64,000 nucleotides of DNA from Planctomycetota bacterium (GCA_008501825.1 QQUA01000023.1:62001-126000); one strand, 5' to 3'. Numbered from the stretch's first letter, positions 22,425 to 31,407 are shown. The notes: generated by a model not told the origin, from the sequence alone. Numbers and translations: made by a program.

Positions 22425-25187
22425 TTATTCCAGGTTCTCCCGGCCTTCAGCCGGAACTTTGGAAGTGGCCGTCTTTTTGCTGGCCAGTTTTTTCCGAGTC
22501 ACCTTTTTCTTGGAGACTTTCTTCTTGGAAGCCTTTTTCTTGCTGGCTTTCTTCTTCGCCGCCTTCTTTTTGCTGGCTTTCTTGCGCGGAGCCCGAGGTT
22601 GAAACTCGAAACCGTGGCGGCCGTTGGCTTTTCGCACCAGGCGGGCGGTAAAAGGCCGGCCTCGCTTGGAAATAAAATCGGAGAACCACTCGGTATGGCC
22701 TTCTTCTTCGCTGCCTGCCAGCCAAACCAGGACTTCAGCGCGGGTCATCTCTCGCTTGCACACCTGGCGAGGCATGATCAGGCCACAACCAGGACCGGTT
22801 TTGCCGCGAATCTTGCCGGCGGCAGCTAGAGCGGAGGCTTCCTCCATGCTTTGTCCCGGGTGAACGCAAACGAAGTGGGTCGGCGTTTCCCGAACCTGGC
22901 CTTTCTGACAACGAGGGCAAGTCTGCAGCGGTTCCTCGTTGACCGGATAGGAAACCAATTCCGGAGCCACCGCTCCGTCATCATCGGCGCCGGCATATCC
23001 CTTCACCGGCTCGAATTCCAGCGACGGGCGTCCGTCTTCGCCGTCGACCAGTTTCAAACTTCCGGCGTAGGGCTGGCCGCGCATGTTGACGAAACCTTCC
23101 AAGGGGCCGCTTTCTTTTTCCGCCAGTAGCTTGGCCACCACCGGCCGATTCAAATAGCGGCCGCGATATTCCTTCCAAATAGTCCAGCTCTCTTCGCCGT
23201 CCTGGCAACGGTAGCCGCGCAATCCCTCGTAAACCGGGTTTCCAGTTTTGGGACAACGGCCGACCGGTTCTTCGCCAGCATAGAGTTCTTCATATTCGAA
23301 GTCCTTCAACTTCACCACCAAATCTTTGACCATATCGGCCACTTCCCCCATGTAGGAGCCGCGGGCTAACTGGCCTTGCTCCACCTGGTGCAGGTGGTAT
23401 TCCATTTCCGCCGTCATTTCGGCTCTGGCCAAATGCTCGACTCTCAGCCGGCCGAGGAAATCGATCAGAATGATTCCCTTGGCAGTCGGCCGCAAACTCT
23501 TGCCGGTCCGAATGGCATAGCCCTTGGCAATCAAGCCTTCGATGATGTCGGCTCGCGTAGCCGGGGTGCCCAAGCCTTTGCCGCGCAATGCCTCGACGAC
23601 TTCGTCGTCTTCAATCTCATTGTGATAATCCAAATCCAAGTCGCTGGCAGCTTCCATGGCTTTGAGAATGCCGGCTTCGGCATAACGGGCCGGAGGCCTG
23701 GTGGCATCCGCTTCCAATTGGATTTCCAAGTTTTGGCCGGCCACCTCGGTTCCAGCCGGTACACCCAGATCCGGCAGTAGTTCCGAAGCCGGAGGCCGGC
23801 GATCCACCAATTGCCAACCGGGAACTAGCAGACGGTTCGATTCGGTGAAAAAACGATACGGGGCTTTTTCGCCTTCTCCGGCGATGCGGCTTTCGCGCAC
23901 CACCTTTTGCCAGGTACTGGCTCCCAGGAAGGAGGCCAAAAAGCGGCGGACCACCAATTCAAAGACTTTGGCATCGTCCCCCCCCAAGCGACCTGAGGGC
24001 CAAGTCCCGGTAGGAATAATGGCGAAGTGATCGCCGACTTTGGAATCATCGAAGCGCCGGTGGCTTTGCTTCAAACCATCGGTCTGCACTTGCTTGGCGG
24101 CGGCTTGAATCGCGTCTCCCCGGGAACTCTCGGCAAAGAAAACGCCGGCGTCCTGCCCCGCCAATTGACCGATTACCTGGTGAACATGTCCTTTGTAATC
24201 TTCAGGAAGGACGTTGGAATCGGTCCTGGGATAGGTGATCGCCTTGTGTTGCTCATACAGCCTTTGCGCCGCCCCAAGCGTCCGGCTGGCGGAAAGTCCA
24301 AAGCGGGAGTTGGCCTCTTTTTGCAAGGAAGTCAAAGAATGCAGCGGCGGGCTTTGCCGCTTGCTTTCGGTTACCTTTTCCTGAACCGTAGCGGCTTGGC
24401 CTTGACATAACTTTTGCAGTTCCAGGGCCTCCGACTCTTCCCAAATCTTTTCCGCATCCTTTCCGGTCCTGGACACCCGATAAAGCGCTTCATATTGGTG
24501 GCCGTTGGCTTCAAAGTTGCCGCGCATCCTCCAATAGGGTTTGGGCACGTGGGCCAGGACTTTCAACTCTCGGTGCACCAGCAAAGCCAGAGTTGGAGTT
24601 TGCACCCGACCGGCGCTCCAAACCCCTCGCTCCTTGCGGCCCTTCAACCGCCGGGTAATGGCTCGGGTGGCGTTCATCCCGATAAGCCAATCCGCCTCAG
24701 CCCGACAAAAAGCGGCGTCTCCGAGGCCGTGGTATTTCTGCGCCGGTTCCAAATCCTCGAAAGCCTTGCGAATGGCATCGGTGGTCATGGACTGGAGCCA
24801 TAAGCGGAATACCGGCTTTTCGACCCCGGCGAACATCTCGATTTCCCGGAAGATCAATTCTCCTTCGCGGGCGGCGTCGCAAGCATTGACCAGGGCTTCG
24901 ACCTCCGAACGCTTGGCCAGCTTCTTAATGAGGTTGAGTTGTTTGCTCTGGCCGCTGCGCACTCGGCGCTGGAAATTCTCCGGAATGATGGGCAGAGATT
25001 CCAAACTCCACCGCTTCAGGGCGGCGTCATAAGTTTCCGGCTCCACCAGTTCCAGCAGATGGCCCACGGCCCAAGTGATCAAGAAGTCCGAACCCTCCAA
25101 GAAGCCTTCCTTGCGGTCAAAGCTTCCGGGAAGAGCCCGGGCCAGGTCCCCGGCAACGCTGGGTTTTTCGGCGACGATCAGTTTCAT
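22425..25187 (-). CDS. topB: DNA topoisomerase III (type IA) with lysine-rich C-terminal tail
   Basis: 920 residues. The TOPRIM domain begins MKLIVAEKPSVAGDLARAL and contains NACDAAREGELIFRE with the metal-binding acidic cluster. The active-site Tyr is Tyr319 in ITYPRTDSN. RGKGLGTPATRADIIEGLI and the MTAEMEYHL segment complete the core. The C-terminus has topoisomerase C-terminal repeats, one with a CPRC motif, then about 40 residues of (A/V)SKKK-type repeats. It relaxes and decatenates DNA by cutting one strand. The lysine tail resembles histone H1-like or mycobacterial topoisomerase I tails and should bind DNA. No ribosome site is evident before the ATG. Confidence 0.93.
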   Translation of the reverse strand: MKLIVAEKPSVAGDLARALPGSFDRKEGFLEGSDFLITWAVGHLLELVEPETYDAALKRWSLESLPIIPENFQRRVRSGQSKQLNLIKKLAKRSEVEALVNACDAAREGELIFREIEMFAGVEKPVFRLWLQSMTTDAIRKAFEDLEPAQKYHGLGDAAFCRAEADWLIGMNATRAITRRLKGRKERGVWSAGRVQTPTLALLVHRELKVLAHVPKPYWRMRGNFEANGHQYEALYRVSRTGKDAEKIWEESEALELQKLCQGQAATVQEKVTESKRQSPPLHSLTSLQKEANSRFGLSASRTLGAAQRLYEQHKAITYPRTDSNVLPEDYKGHVHQVIGQLAGQDAGVFFAESSRGDAIQAAAKQVQTDGLKQSHRRFDDSKVGDHFAIIPTGTWPSGRLGGDDAKVFELVVRRFLASFLGASTWQKVVRESRIAGEGEKAPYRFFTESNRLLVPGWQLVDRRPPASELLPDLGVPAGTEVAGQNLEIQLEADATRPPARYAEAGILKAMEAASDLDLDYHNEIEDDEVVEALRGKGLGTPATRADIIEGLIAKGYAIRTGKSLRPTAKGIILIDFLGRLRVEHLARAEMTAEMEYHLHQVEQGQLARGSYMGEVADMVKDLVVKLKDFEYEELYAGEEPVGRCPKTGNPVYEGLRGYRCQDGEESWTIWKEYRGRYLNRPVVAKLLAEKESGPLEGFVNMRGQPYAGSLKLVDGEDGRPSLEFEPVKGYAGADDDGAVAPELVSYPVNEEPLQTCPRCQKGQVRETPTHFVCVHPGQSMEEASALAAAGKIRGKTGPGCGLIMPRQVCKREMTRAEVLVWLAGSEEEGHTEWFSDFISKRGRPFTARLVRKANGRHGFEFQPRAPRKKASKKKAAKKKASKKKASKKKVSKKKVTRKKLASKKTATSKVPAEGRENLE
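22466..22588 (-). repeat. Imperfect coding repeat: KKASKKK-type tail of topB
   Basis: Several near-tandem units of about 12-15 bp encode alternating AS/VS and KKK. The repeat is in frame and ends the topoisomerase; it may vary in copy number between strains. Confidence 0.8.
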
Positions 25188-25438
25188 CGGTCAGGTGCAA
25201 AGGATGAAGCCCTCCAGGCGAATTGGCCAGAGGCTTCCTAGCAAGGGTCCGCGCCCGCTCGCGGCCAGCAGCTTAGACGATACCCGGAGCAGAATCGCCC
25301 GGCGCCCGCCGCCGAGTCGGAGCAAAGGACCTAAACACAATAATAGTAAATATTTATGGGCCTCTCCCAAAAACGAAATGAAACAGAAAGAGACTAAAGT
25401 GAGCCCTTCCAGGTCCGCTAAAAGGTTGGAGGATCACC

Positions 25439-25924
25439 GTGGATCGGAGACTACCTGTATTTGAAAGCCTGGCGGCCCTGACCGCCGTGGCCCTTGCCGC
25501 CTTCCTGGTTGCCTTGCCCGGCCGCCTGGAGCAGCCCAATGCCGAGGAAATCCGTCTGAAGGACGGCCTTTCCGCCCTCAAAACCGCCATCGTTCGCTTC
25601 TCCATGAGCCACGAGGACGAGCTCGGGGCGTTGTGGCCGGGCCGGCGCGGTGCCGATATCGAGCAGCAATTGGTCGGTCGAAGCCGCTTGGACGGCAGCA
25701 CCCTTCCCGGCGATCACGGGGAAGATCGGTGGCTCGGTCCCTATTTGAAGCGGATCCCGGAAAACCCGATCAATGGTCAGGCCACCATTCGGCTGATGCC
25801 TGAAGGCGTTACGCAACCGGTTCTCAACGGAACCGCAGGTTGGGTTTACGTGCCTGCCACCGGTCAAATCTATCCCGATCTCCCCGGCAAGGATCGCCAG
25901 GGATTGCCATATTCCTCCTACTGA
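25439..25924 (+). CDS. Pseudopilin-like protein with non-standard N-terminus
   Basis: 161 residues from a GTG at 25439 with GGAGG six bases upstream. A hydrophobic N-terminal helix (LAALTAVALAAFLVALPGR) preceded by FE resembles a pilin helix, but the Gly before the cleavage site is missing. The C-terminus (YLKRIPENPINGQATI, then GTAGWVYVPATGQIYP) closely resembles GspG/pilin globular ends. It may be a pilin processed differently, or anchored. It lies alone, divergent from topB; the 251 bp between (25188-25438) include an AT-rich stretch at 25330-25390 suited to a promoter but no gene. It is convergent with the hydrolase gene. Confidence 0.6.
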   Translation: MDRRLPVFESLAALTAVALAAFLVALPGRLEQPNAEEIRLKDGLSALKTAIVRFSMSHEDELGALWPGRRGADIEQQLVGRSRLDGSTLPGDHGEDRWLGPYLKRIPENPINGQATIRLMPEGVTQPVLNGTAGWVYVPATGQIYPDLPGKDRQGLPYSSY

Positions 25925-25969
25925 GCCGATCGAAGAAGCTAGCCGGTGGACGGTCTTTCAGACCGGGGC

Positions 25970-26710
25970 TCAGGGCTCCTGCAATTGAGAACCGCCGATG
26001 AGATCGGTACTGCCGTCGGCGAATCGCACCCAGCACTTATAACCGCCGTCATAATCTCGAGCTTTCAGCAGCAGTTCGGCTTCTTTTCCTGCAGCCGTAC
26101 AGGGAGAAGCCGCCGGCGAATCCAATCCTCGCCACATGCGAATGAACGGATTTTCCTGCCACTCCCGAGCAATGGTGGTGGCTTCCATATGTCCCGGATA
26201 AACCTCCGTTTCCGGGGCTAAGCGCATCAGAACTTCCATAATGGAGTGTTGCAAGTCCTGAAAATGAGTATGACCGGGCCCCCGGGTTCCCCCGACACTG
26301 CCCCGGAACAGAGTATCGCCGGTAAAGACTTTGTTTCCGTTTAGAAGGAAAGCTAATTGACCCAGGGTATGTCCTGGAATGTGCATAGCCCGCAGGTGAA
26401 GGTCTCCCGAACGAATCTCTTCCCCGTCCTGCAAGCTAAGTTGCAAGTCGCCGAATAGTTCCCGCTCCGCATGATGGCCGCAAATCGGACATTGGAATCG
26501 CTGGCGATAATTCTTTGCGTATAGAACGTGGTCCACGTGGTGATGAGTGCAAAGTACGTGAGTCAACTCCAATCTTTCTTCCTGCAACCATTGCAGAATC
26601 GGAGCCATCGGTCCTCCGGCGTCAATTAAAACCGCTTTGCCTCCTGGCCGATCAGCCACCAACCAGGAGTTGGACAGCCAGCGGGAATTCATGGTTTTGC
26701 GCAGGATCAT
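25970..26710 (-). CDS. Metallo-beta-lactamase-fold hydrolase
   Basis: 246 residues. The dinuclear metal motif is THHHVDH, with the further ligands in IPGHTLGQ, FTGDTLF and VYPGHM, matching glyoxalase II-like proteins. Typical members hydrolyse thioesters or related esters in the cytoplasm. The N-terminus SNSWLVADRP is the usual first strand. The last 40 residues (KARDYDGGYKCWVRFADGS) are an extra tail with unknown role. It follows the unknown gene at 26717 by 6 bp, so the two are probably cotranscribed. ATG 26710 is chosen; an ATG at 26692 would lose little. Confidence 0.85.
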   Translation of the reverse strand: MILRKTMNSRWLSNSWLVADRPGGKAVLIDAGGPMAPILQWLQEERLELTHVLCTHHHVDHVLYAKNYRQRFQCPICGHHAERELFGDLQLSLQDGEEIRSGDLHLRAMHIPGHTLGQLAFLLNGNKVFTGDTLFRGSVGGTRGPGHTHFQDLQHSIMEVLMRLAPETEVYPGHMEATTIAREWQENPFIRMWRGLDSPAASPCTAAGKEAELLLKARDYDGGYKCWVRFADGSTDLIGGSQLQEP

Positions 26711-26716
26711 GCCGGT

Positions 26717-27418
26717 TCATTCCATTGCGGTTTGGAACTGGCAACGAAATCGATCGGCCCATTTCGGTGGCAGAAGTTTTGACACTTCAGGCCGGCCATT
26801 CCGATCCAAGATCCAAAAGCCAATGCGGCCGCCCAAGATCAACTTGGGATGACAGCCGGAAAGCCGCCGTTCAATTCGCCGGCTCCACTGTTCAAAATAC
26901 AATCGGCGATCGCGGCGGGGAAGGTGTTGATAGATAAAGATCGGTTTGTTGAAAGGCCATAAATCCTGAAGCTCCGACCAGAGCACATAGCGCTCCGAAC
27001 CTTTGCGACCCGGCGGAAGCGAAGGGATCTCCAAGCCGTTGTCCGGATCCAGAAACAGGCTCTTGGCGAAACCGGCGTCAGCAACCAGGGTTTGCCGCCA
27101 GGACCGGCGTCGTTGCGGTTGCGGCGAAAGTTCAGGCCGGTGGAAACGGGCGCCACGCAGCAGCCCGGAATCTTCCACCGCTTTTAGTTGGCGCACACCG
27201 GCGCCGATTCGTTCTTTCAAGAAATCAAACAACGGCGGATCGCGGTGACGCCACTTCTCCGGCTCTTCCAGGTAGTGGAGCTGGCCACCGTCACTTCGGC
27301 CGTCAGGCGGGGTTCTGTACCAGCCCACCAGAAACGGTCCCCAGCCGGCCTCGGTCCAATGGCGCAGAAAAGCGTATTTGGCGAAGTCGTGAACGTCTCC
27401 GAAATACTGGTCTTTCAT
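26717..27418 (-). CDS. Conserved hypothetical protein (KDQYFGDVHDFAKY family)
   Basis: 233 residues, soluble, rich in Arg and Trp. The N-terminus KDQYFGDVHDFAKYAFLRH and the central FLDPDNGLE look like strongly constrained motifs, and I recall such starts in uncharacterised proteins scattered in many bacteria. The DPDNG segment sits after a hydrophobic strand, as a catalytic or metal site might. The end KLILGGRIGFWILDR suggests an alpha/beta fold. It is transcribed with the downstream hydrolase. No function is claimed. Confidence 0.65.
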   Translation of the reverse strand: MKDQYFGDVHDFAKYAFLRHWTEAGWGPFLVGWYRTPPDGRSDGGQLHYLEEPEKWRHRDPPLFDFLKERIGAGVRQLKAVEDSGLLRGARFHRPELSPQPQRRRSWRQTLVADAGFAKSLFLDPDNGLEIPSLPPGRKGSERYVLWSELQDLWPFNKPIFIYQHLPRRDRRLYFEQWSRRIERRLSGCHPKLILGGRIGFWILDRNGRPEVSKLLPPKWADRFRCQFQTAME

Positions 27419-27467
27419 AAACCGAAACTTTGGCGGGAGAAAAGGGCCCAGCCCGATGGCGCCAAGG

Positions 27468-28502
27468 TCATCCGATTCCTTTCAACTCCATCAAGCGGTG
27501 ATGGGCCGAGCCAGATTCCAGGGCTTCTCGGGCGCAACCTACGGCGGTTGCCAAATCCCTGGCTAGGCCGGCCAAGCGCAAGATGAGGGCGGCGCCGAGG
27601 GCGGCGGTCGCCAAGGCAGGACCCTCTTGCCCCATCAAGGCTTCCATGTTCGCTCCTTTGGCAGCCTGAAAACGGTCTTCATGAAGATAGCCGGCTTCTT
27701 GCTCAAAAAAGAAACCGAAGTCTTCCGGTTGGATGCGGAGCGGATAGGTGCCCCCATCTTCCAGAGTCAATCCGCGAGTCCGTTGAGTCACCGAAGGATC
27801 CACCGATCCTTCTACGCCTTGAATGATCAAACCGTTGTCGTGCCCTAAAGCGTCCATGGCGTCGCCCGCAGTTCCCAATACCGGGCCTGCCATCGCCGCC
27901 ACCAACAGCCGGGCACGATCCGGAGCCAGCAATTTGGTGATGACGTCGGGTACGCATCTCATGCCGATTTCCTCTTCGATGCGAAGCAACCGCTGCCAAC
28001 CAGGATCCATCGCCGTGGGCGACCAACAAGCCAAACCGATTCTTTGCAAATCGTGGGATGCCTGGCTCGGGTTCAACTGAATCGGCCCGACAATCTGTTG
28101 CCAAAGATCCCCCAGGGTCAACCCTGCATCGGGAACCCCACAGGAAGCCTGGATCAAGACTTTGGCGCCGGCGGCCGAAGCCGCTGCCGCTGAAGCCAAG
28201 GCCATCGGAGGATACCGCAACTTACCCAAACGACTGGTCGCCACCACCACCGTACGCTCGTCCACCCAGGGAAATTCCAGCCGCCTTCGGGCAGTACCGG
28301 CAAAGCCGGCCAATTCATCCGAACTGCTCCCTTTTTGCCGCAAAGCAACGAATAAGGCCGCTACTTGCGCTTCGGTGCCTGCCTCATTCAACAAGGCTTC
28401 AAACAGCTCACCGGCCTGGGAGACGGACAAATTGGATGGCCGGCCACCGCCCACTCCGCCACCCGAAATCATGCGGATCCAATTATCGAAGCCCCTGGCC
28501 AT
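27468..28502 (-). CDS. TrpD/YbiB-like glycosyltransferase-family 3 fold protein
   Basis: 344 residues. The helical N-terminal domain followed by an alpha/beta domain and the segment LIIQGVEGSVDP match the anthranilate phosphoribosyltransferase superfamily, nearer to YbiB than to TrpD. The TrpD phosphate site (GTGGD) and the KHGNR-type segment are not preserved: the equivalent region reads ATSRLGKLRYPP. It probably does not make phosphoribosyl-anthranilate. YbiB-like proteins bind nucleic acid in E. coli. It is on its own transcript or lies upstream of 27418. Confidence 0.65.
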   Translation of the reverse strand: MARGFDNWIRMISGGGVGGGRPSNLSVSQAGELFEALLNEAGTEAQVAALFVALRQKGSSSDELAGFAGTARRRLEFPWVDERTVVVATSRLGKLRYPPMALASAAAASAAGAKVLIQASCGVPDAGLTLGDLWQQIVGPIQLNPSQASHDLQRIGLACWSPTAMDPGWQRLLRIEEEIGMRCVPDVITKLLAPDRARLLVAAMAGPVLGTAGDAMDALGHDNGLIIQGVEGSVDPSVTQRTRGLTLEDGGTYPLRIQPEDFGFFFEQEAGYLHEDRFQAAKGANMEALMGQEGPALATAALGAALILRLAGLARDLATAVGCAREALESGSAHHRLMELKGIG

Positions 28503-28836
28503 GAGCTAAGCAGACCGATTCCGTTGGAGTTTGCACATGGCAACAGTTTCGGCACGACCTAGCCAAGGTCGGGCCGCTTCTCCATGGTTACCAAGGGCTC
28601 CCATGTGGTTCACACCGCCTCCGGCGCTCCCTCCTAGGCAACGAGCTGTCATAAGGGAGGCAAATCTGGATGCTTGAAAACTCGACAATCCTCCGCCTTG
28701 CCCAAGCGACAAGGAAGAATCAGTGGCCCGCGGACCTTCATGAAAGATGGGACGGCTAATGGCGAGCTTCCAAGGAAGAGGTCGGGTGGGTTGGGTTCGG
28801 AGGTTGGTTGTGCCGAGGAAGCATTATGCCCATCCG
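28503..28836. other. Non-coding stretch between TrpD-like gene and IS copy 2
   Basis: 334 bp. Short ORFs here have no ribosome site or recognisable product. I see no tRNA, terminator or repeat. It may be decayed sequence flanking the insertion. Confidence 0.5.
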
Positions 28837-28861
28837 GGAATCTGGTACAAGTTATTGGAGG
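28837..28861 (+). repeat. Terminal inverted repeat of IS copy 2 (transposase 3' side)
   Basis: It starts GGAATCTGGTACAAG and ends TTGGAGG. It matches the reverse complement of 29944-29968 at 20 of 25 bases and includes the transposase stop codon. Confidence 0.75.
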
Positions 28862-29871
28862 TCCCTAGACGAAAAAATTCGCCAGCGGAAAACATCTTCC
28901 GCGGTTAAGCGTCCTGTGCTTGCCCCTACTAATTCCCCCGGAGTCGGGGGATTTCCCTCGGCCACAATGGGGCGGAGGTAGTTCCGCCAAAGAATCCACA
29001 ACCAAAGATGCGGAACTAGCCACTGGCGCCTTTTGGATACGCCCCAATTGCGCCGAACTAAACGCGAAATATTATCTCGCATTTGAGCCAATGTGTGGTT
29101 GATCGGAAACAATGGATGGTTCCGATTCCGAGGGCCTTTCGAGGGCTCAACCCGATGCTCGAACCCGTGTTGCCCGAACACAGATTTCATAATCCTTGGA
29201 TAAGTTTTCTTGCCGTCACTTTGGACAACCGGACAGTCATCCTTTGAAAGCAAGTCCTTCAATGCTTGAAAAGTTTCGGTCACGATTTTGCGGGATTCCG
29301 ATCGCCTTTTGCCGAAAACCTTTTCTCGCTCCACCTTCTTCTTTCGCAAGTGTGGAGCCAGCGAACCGCGACACGGCAATGTACCGACCGCAGCATGGAT
29401 GACGAAATACCGGTACCTGTGAATGAGCACGGAAACGGTCAAGGGTTGCAATCTGCGATCAGTTTCATAGGTTTCCAGCTCGTCCAATTGGAATACTCCT
29501 CCTGACTTAAGAAGTGCACTGGCTTCACGGCATCGTTGCCGATGAAATTCTCGAGCATGCTCTCCCATCCTCCATAAACGAGCGGCCAGGGTCCGGCGAT
29601 CTACTTTCAACATTCTGGCACTTTGTCTCAGGGTTACTTTGCTTATCAAGAAAGGCCAAAAATCCAAATGCAGGCGAGGATATCGAAGTCGATAGTTAAA
29701 TTTAAAGCTCTGTGAAGAAAATGAACGACGACAACTTTTGCACCAAAATCTTTGGATCCTACGATTTTTCGAAGTGCGATAGAAACCGCGCTTTTGGTAT
29801 TGGAAAGTCGAAGGTAAATTTCGGCTTGGGCAAGCAGTCCAGGGACACTGGGAAGGTCGAAAACAGGGCAT
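28852..29871 (-). CDS. IS1-like transposase with zinc ribbon, copy 2
   Basis: 339 residues from the ATG at 29871, which aligns with the start of the other copy (MPCFRPSQCPW against MPRFQPPHCPW); a longer in-frame start at 29919 is less likely. Zinc ribbon (CPWTACPS, FWCKSCRRSF), HTH (SKVTLRQSARML), QLDELE and VVQSDGKKTYP are present. The region FPINHTLAQMRDN is identical to copy 1 and likewise lacks the Glu of IS1. The reading frame is intact. Sequence is clearly homologous to copy 1 through its whole length but differs at many positions. Confidence 0.8.
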   Translation of the reverse strand: MPCFRPSQCPWTACPSRNLPSTFQYQKRGFYRTSKNRRIQRFWCKSCRRSFSSQSFKFNYRLRYPRLHLDFWPFLISKVTLRQSARMLKVDRRTLAARLWRMGEHAREFHRQRCREASALLKSGGVFQLDELETYETDRRLQPLTVSVLIHRYRYFVIHAAVGTLPCRGSLAPHLRKKKVEREKVFGKRRSESRKIVTETFQALKDLLSKDDCPVVQSDGKKTYPRIMKSVFGQHGFEHRVEPSKGPRNRNHPLFPINHTLAQMRDNISRLVRRNWGVSKRRQWLVPHLWLWILWRNYLRPIVAEGNPPTPGELVGASTGRLTAEDVFRWRIFSSRDLQ

Positions 29872-29943
29872 GGCCGACTCCAAAAGGGTTCGGCATAGAA
29901 GACGGACAGACCCGGCCAAAGTTACGCCGGGTCTGAAAAAAAT

Positions 29944-29968
29944 CCTCCACTACTTTGAACCAGACTCC
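29944..29968 (-). repeat. Terminal inverted repeat of IS copy 2 (upstream side)
   Basis: On the minus strand it reads GGAGTCTGGTTCAAAG, then TAGTGGAGG. The TAG is the stop codon of the amidohydrolase gene that precedes it, so the repeat encodes that protein's last residues. Confidence 0.75.
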
Positions 29969-31407
29969 TTTTCGGGAGCGTCCGGCGGCTTCTCCGCCCC
30001 CTCCTCTTCCTCCGCGTCACCTTCCTCCTTCTTGGCAGCCTTGCGAATGCTGTCCATAACTTCCTGAGGAGTCGGCTCGGGTCGAGGTCGAATGTGGGCG
30101 AAGTAAGGAGCCTCCTGTTTGTCGTAAACCACCTGCCCGTTGACTACCGTCCATTGCACGAAGGTTCGGTAATCGAAAAGGTCCCCGTCGGTCACGATCA
30201 AATCAGCGTCCTTGCCGGCCTCGATCGACCCGACTCGGTGGCCGATCCCAAGGACTTTGGCCGGAATGAGGGTAATGGACCTCAGGGCCTGCTCCTGGGG
30301 TAAGCCGCCGCGAATGGCGAAGGTGGCTTCCAGGGGAAGGGTCATCAAATCTCGCCCGGTGATTCCGCCGGTAGAGATATAGGTTTGAGAGGGCAACACG
30401 GCCACTTCCACCCCTGCATCGTGAAGGACACGGGCGTTTTCGATCGACCAGCCGCTGGGGCGACTCAAGCTTTGGTTCGAAAGGCGTTTCGACCTGGGAT
30501 TTACCACTACCCGGGCTCCGGTCCGGCCCAGGCGAGGCGCCACGATCCAGGCCTCTTGGGCGCCGAACACCACCGCCTTCATGGGAAATTCCTCCAGGAA
30601 CTCGCATACCGTCATCAGGTCCTTCACCGTATTGGCGTTGAACCGGGCTTGCGCCTGCCCTTGAAGCAGTTGCAGGTAGCCCTTGTTCAGCTTGGAGGCG
30701 TCCGGTTCCTTGAGATCCTCTTCCCCGCGAGCTTTGGCCGCTTGATAGCGGTCCATTTCTCGCAGGTAATTGCGGCAGGCCAGGAATTCGTTTCGCATTC
30801 GACGGCGAGAACTGGGAGCCGTGGTGGAATAAGAAAGGCTGAGCCAGACCTTTTCCCGAACGAACATGCCATCAAGGGTTCCCCGGGTCAGCTTGGCAAC
30901 CGAACCATTGGCCTGGGCGGAAGTAATCCCTCCGGCCAAAGCCAGATCCAAAGTCAAGTTGTAGGGACGGAAGCTGTCTTCCGGCTTGGATCCGCCGGTG
31001 TGAATTCCACTGGAATTCAGAGCCACCAAACCCGGATAGACGTGCATCCCGGTGGCATCGATCGTCCGGGCACCCTCCGGTACGGAAATGTTTTTCCCGA
31101 CCTTTAAAATCCGATCTTCTTTGACCAGTACCGTGCCTCCGTGAACCACTCCACCGGTCACGGTGTAGACGTCCCCGCCAACAATCGCCAGGTAAGGACT
31201 TTCTTCGGGTTCCTCCGCATCTTCATCCTTTTCTTCCGCCGGCTCTTCCGCTTCCTTCTTCTTTTCGCCGCCCTCCTTGGCTTCTTCCTCCTGCTCTTGG
31301 GCGGGCTTGGGAGGCTCTTGCCCCGGCAAGGAGAAGCTGAAACCCAACAGCGCAATCAGCACCGTGGCCATGAACAACTGGCTTCGTTTCAGTAGGTAAA
31401 GAGTCAT
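29950..31407 (-). CDS. Exported amidohydrolase-like protein 1, metal site lost
   Basis: 485 residues. A hydrophobic signal (ATVLIALLGFSFSLPG) is followed by a highly acidic/lysine-rich linker (residues about 32-70), then an amidohydrolase-superfamily fold: a composite N/C-terminal sandwich (YLAIVGGDVYTV, GKDADLIVTDGD, WTVVNGQVVYD) around a TIM barrel. The HxH site after the first barrel strand reads ALNSSG, so both metal His are gone. The other end carries a K/E-rich tail. It overlaps the preceding gene by ATGA and is last of nine. The final residues and TAG stop lie in the insertion sequence's inverted repeat. Confidence 0.85.
   Translation of the reverse strand: MTLYLLKRSQLFMATVLIALLGFSFSLPGQEPPKPAQEQEEEAKEGGEKKKEAEEPAEEKDEDAEEPEESPYLAIVGGDVYTVTGGVVHGGTVLVKEDRILKVGKNISVPEGARTIDATGMHVYPGLVALNSSGIHTGGSKPEDSFRPYNLTLDLALAGGITSAQANGSVAKLTRGTLDGMFVREKVWLSLSYSTTAPSSRRRMRNEFLACRNYLREMDRYQAAKARGEEDLKEPDASKLNKGYLQLLQGQAQARFNANTVKDLMTVCEFLEEFPMKAVVFGAQEAWIVAPRLGRTGARVVVNPRSKRLSNQSLSRPSGWSIENARVLHDAGVEVAVLPSQTYISTGGITGRDLMTLPLEATFAIRGGLPQEQALRSITLIPAKVLGIGHRVGSIEAGKDADLIVTDGDLFDYRTFVQWTVVNGQVVYDKQEAPYFAHIRPRPEPTPQEVMDSIRKAAKKEEGDAEEEEGAEKPPDAPEKESGSK

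Larger units (their letters stand above)
28837..29968 (-). mobile_element. Insertion sequence, copy 2 (about 1132 bp)
   Basis: It contains a transposase homologous to that of the copy at 9865-11018, bounded by 25-bp imperfect inverted repeats (28837-28861 and 29944-29968, 20 of 25 matching). The 29944-29968 end lies inside the last codons of the amidohydrolase gene. No target duplication is visible. The degenerate repeats and protein divergence show it is not a recent duplicate. Confidence 0.78.

Noticed and set aside
22466..22588. Lysine-repeat DNA as a CRISPR array or satellite
   Set aside because: It is an in-frame coding repeat at the end of topB without spacers.
28506..28712. 68-codon minus-strand ORF between TrpD-like gene and IS copy 2
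   Set aside because: No ribosome site, no recognisable motif and atypical composition; treated as non-coding.
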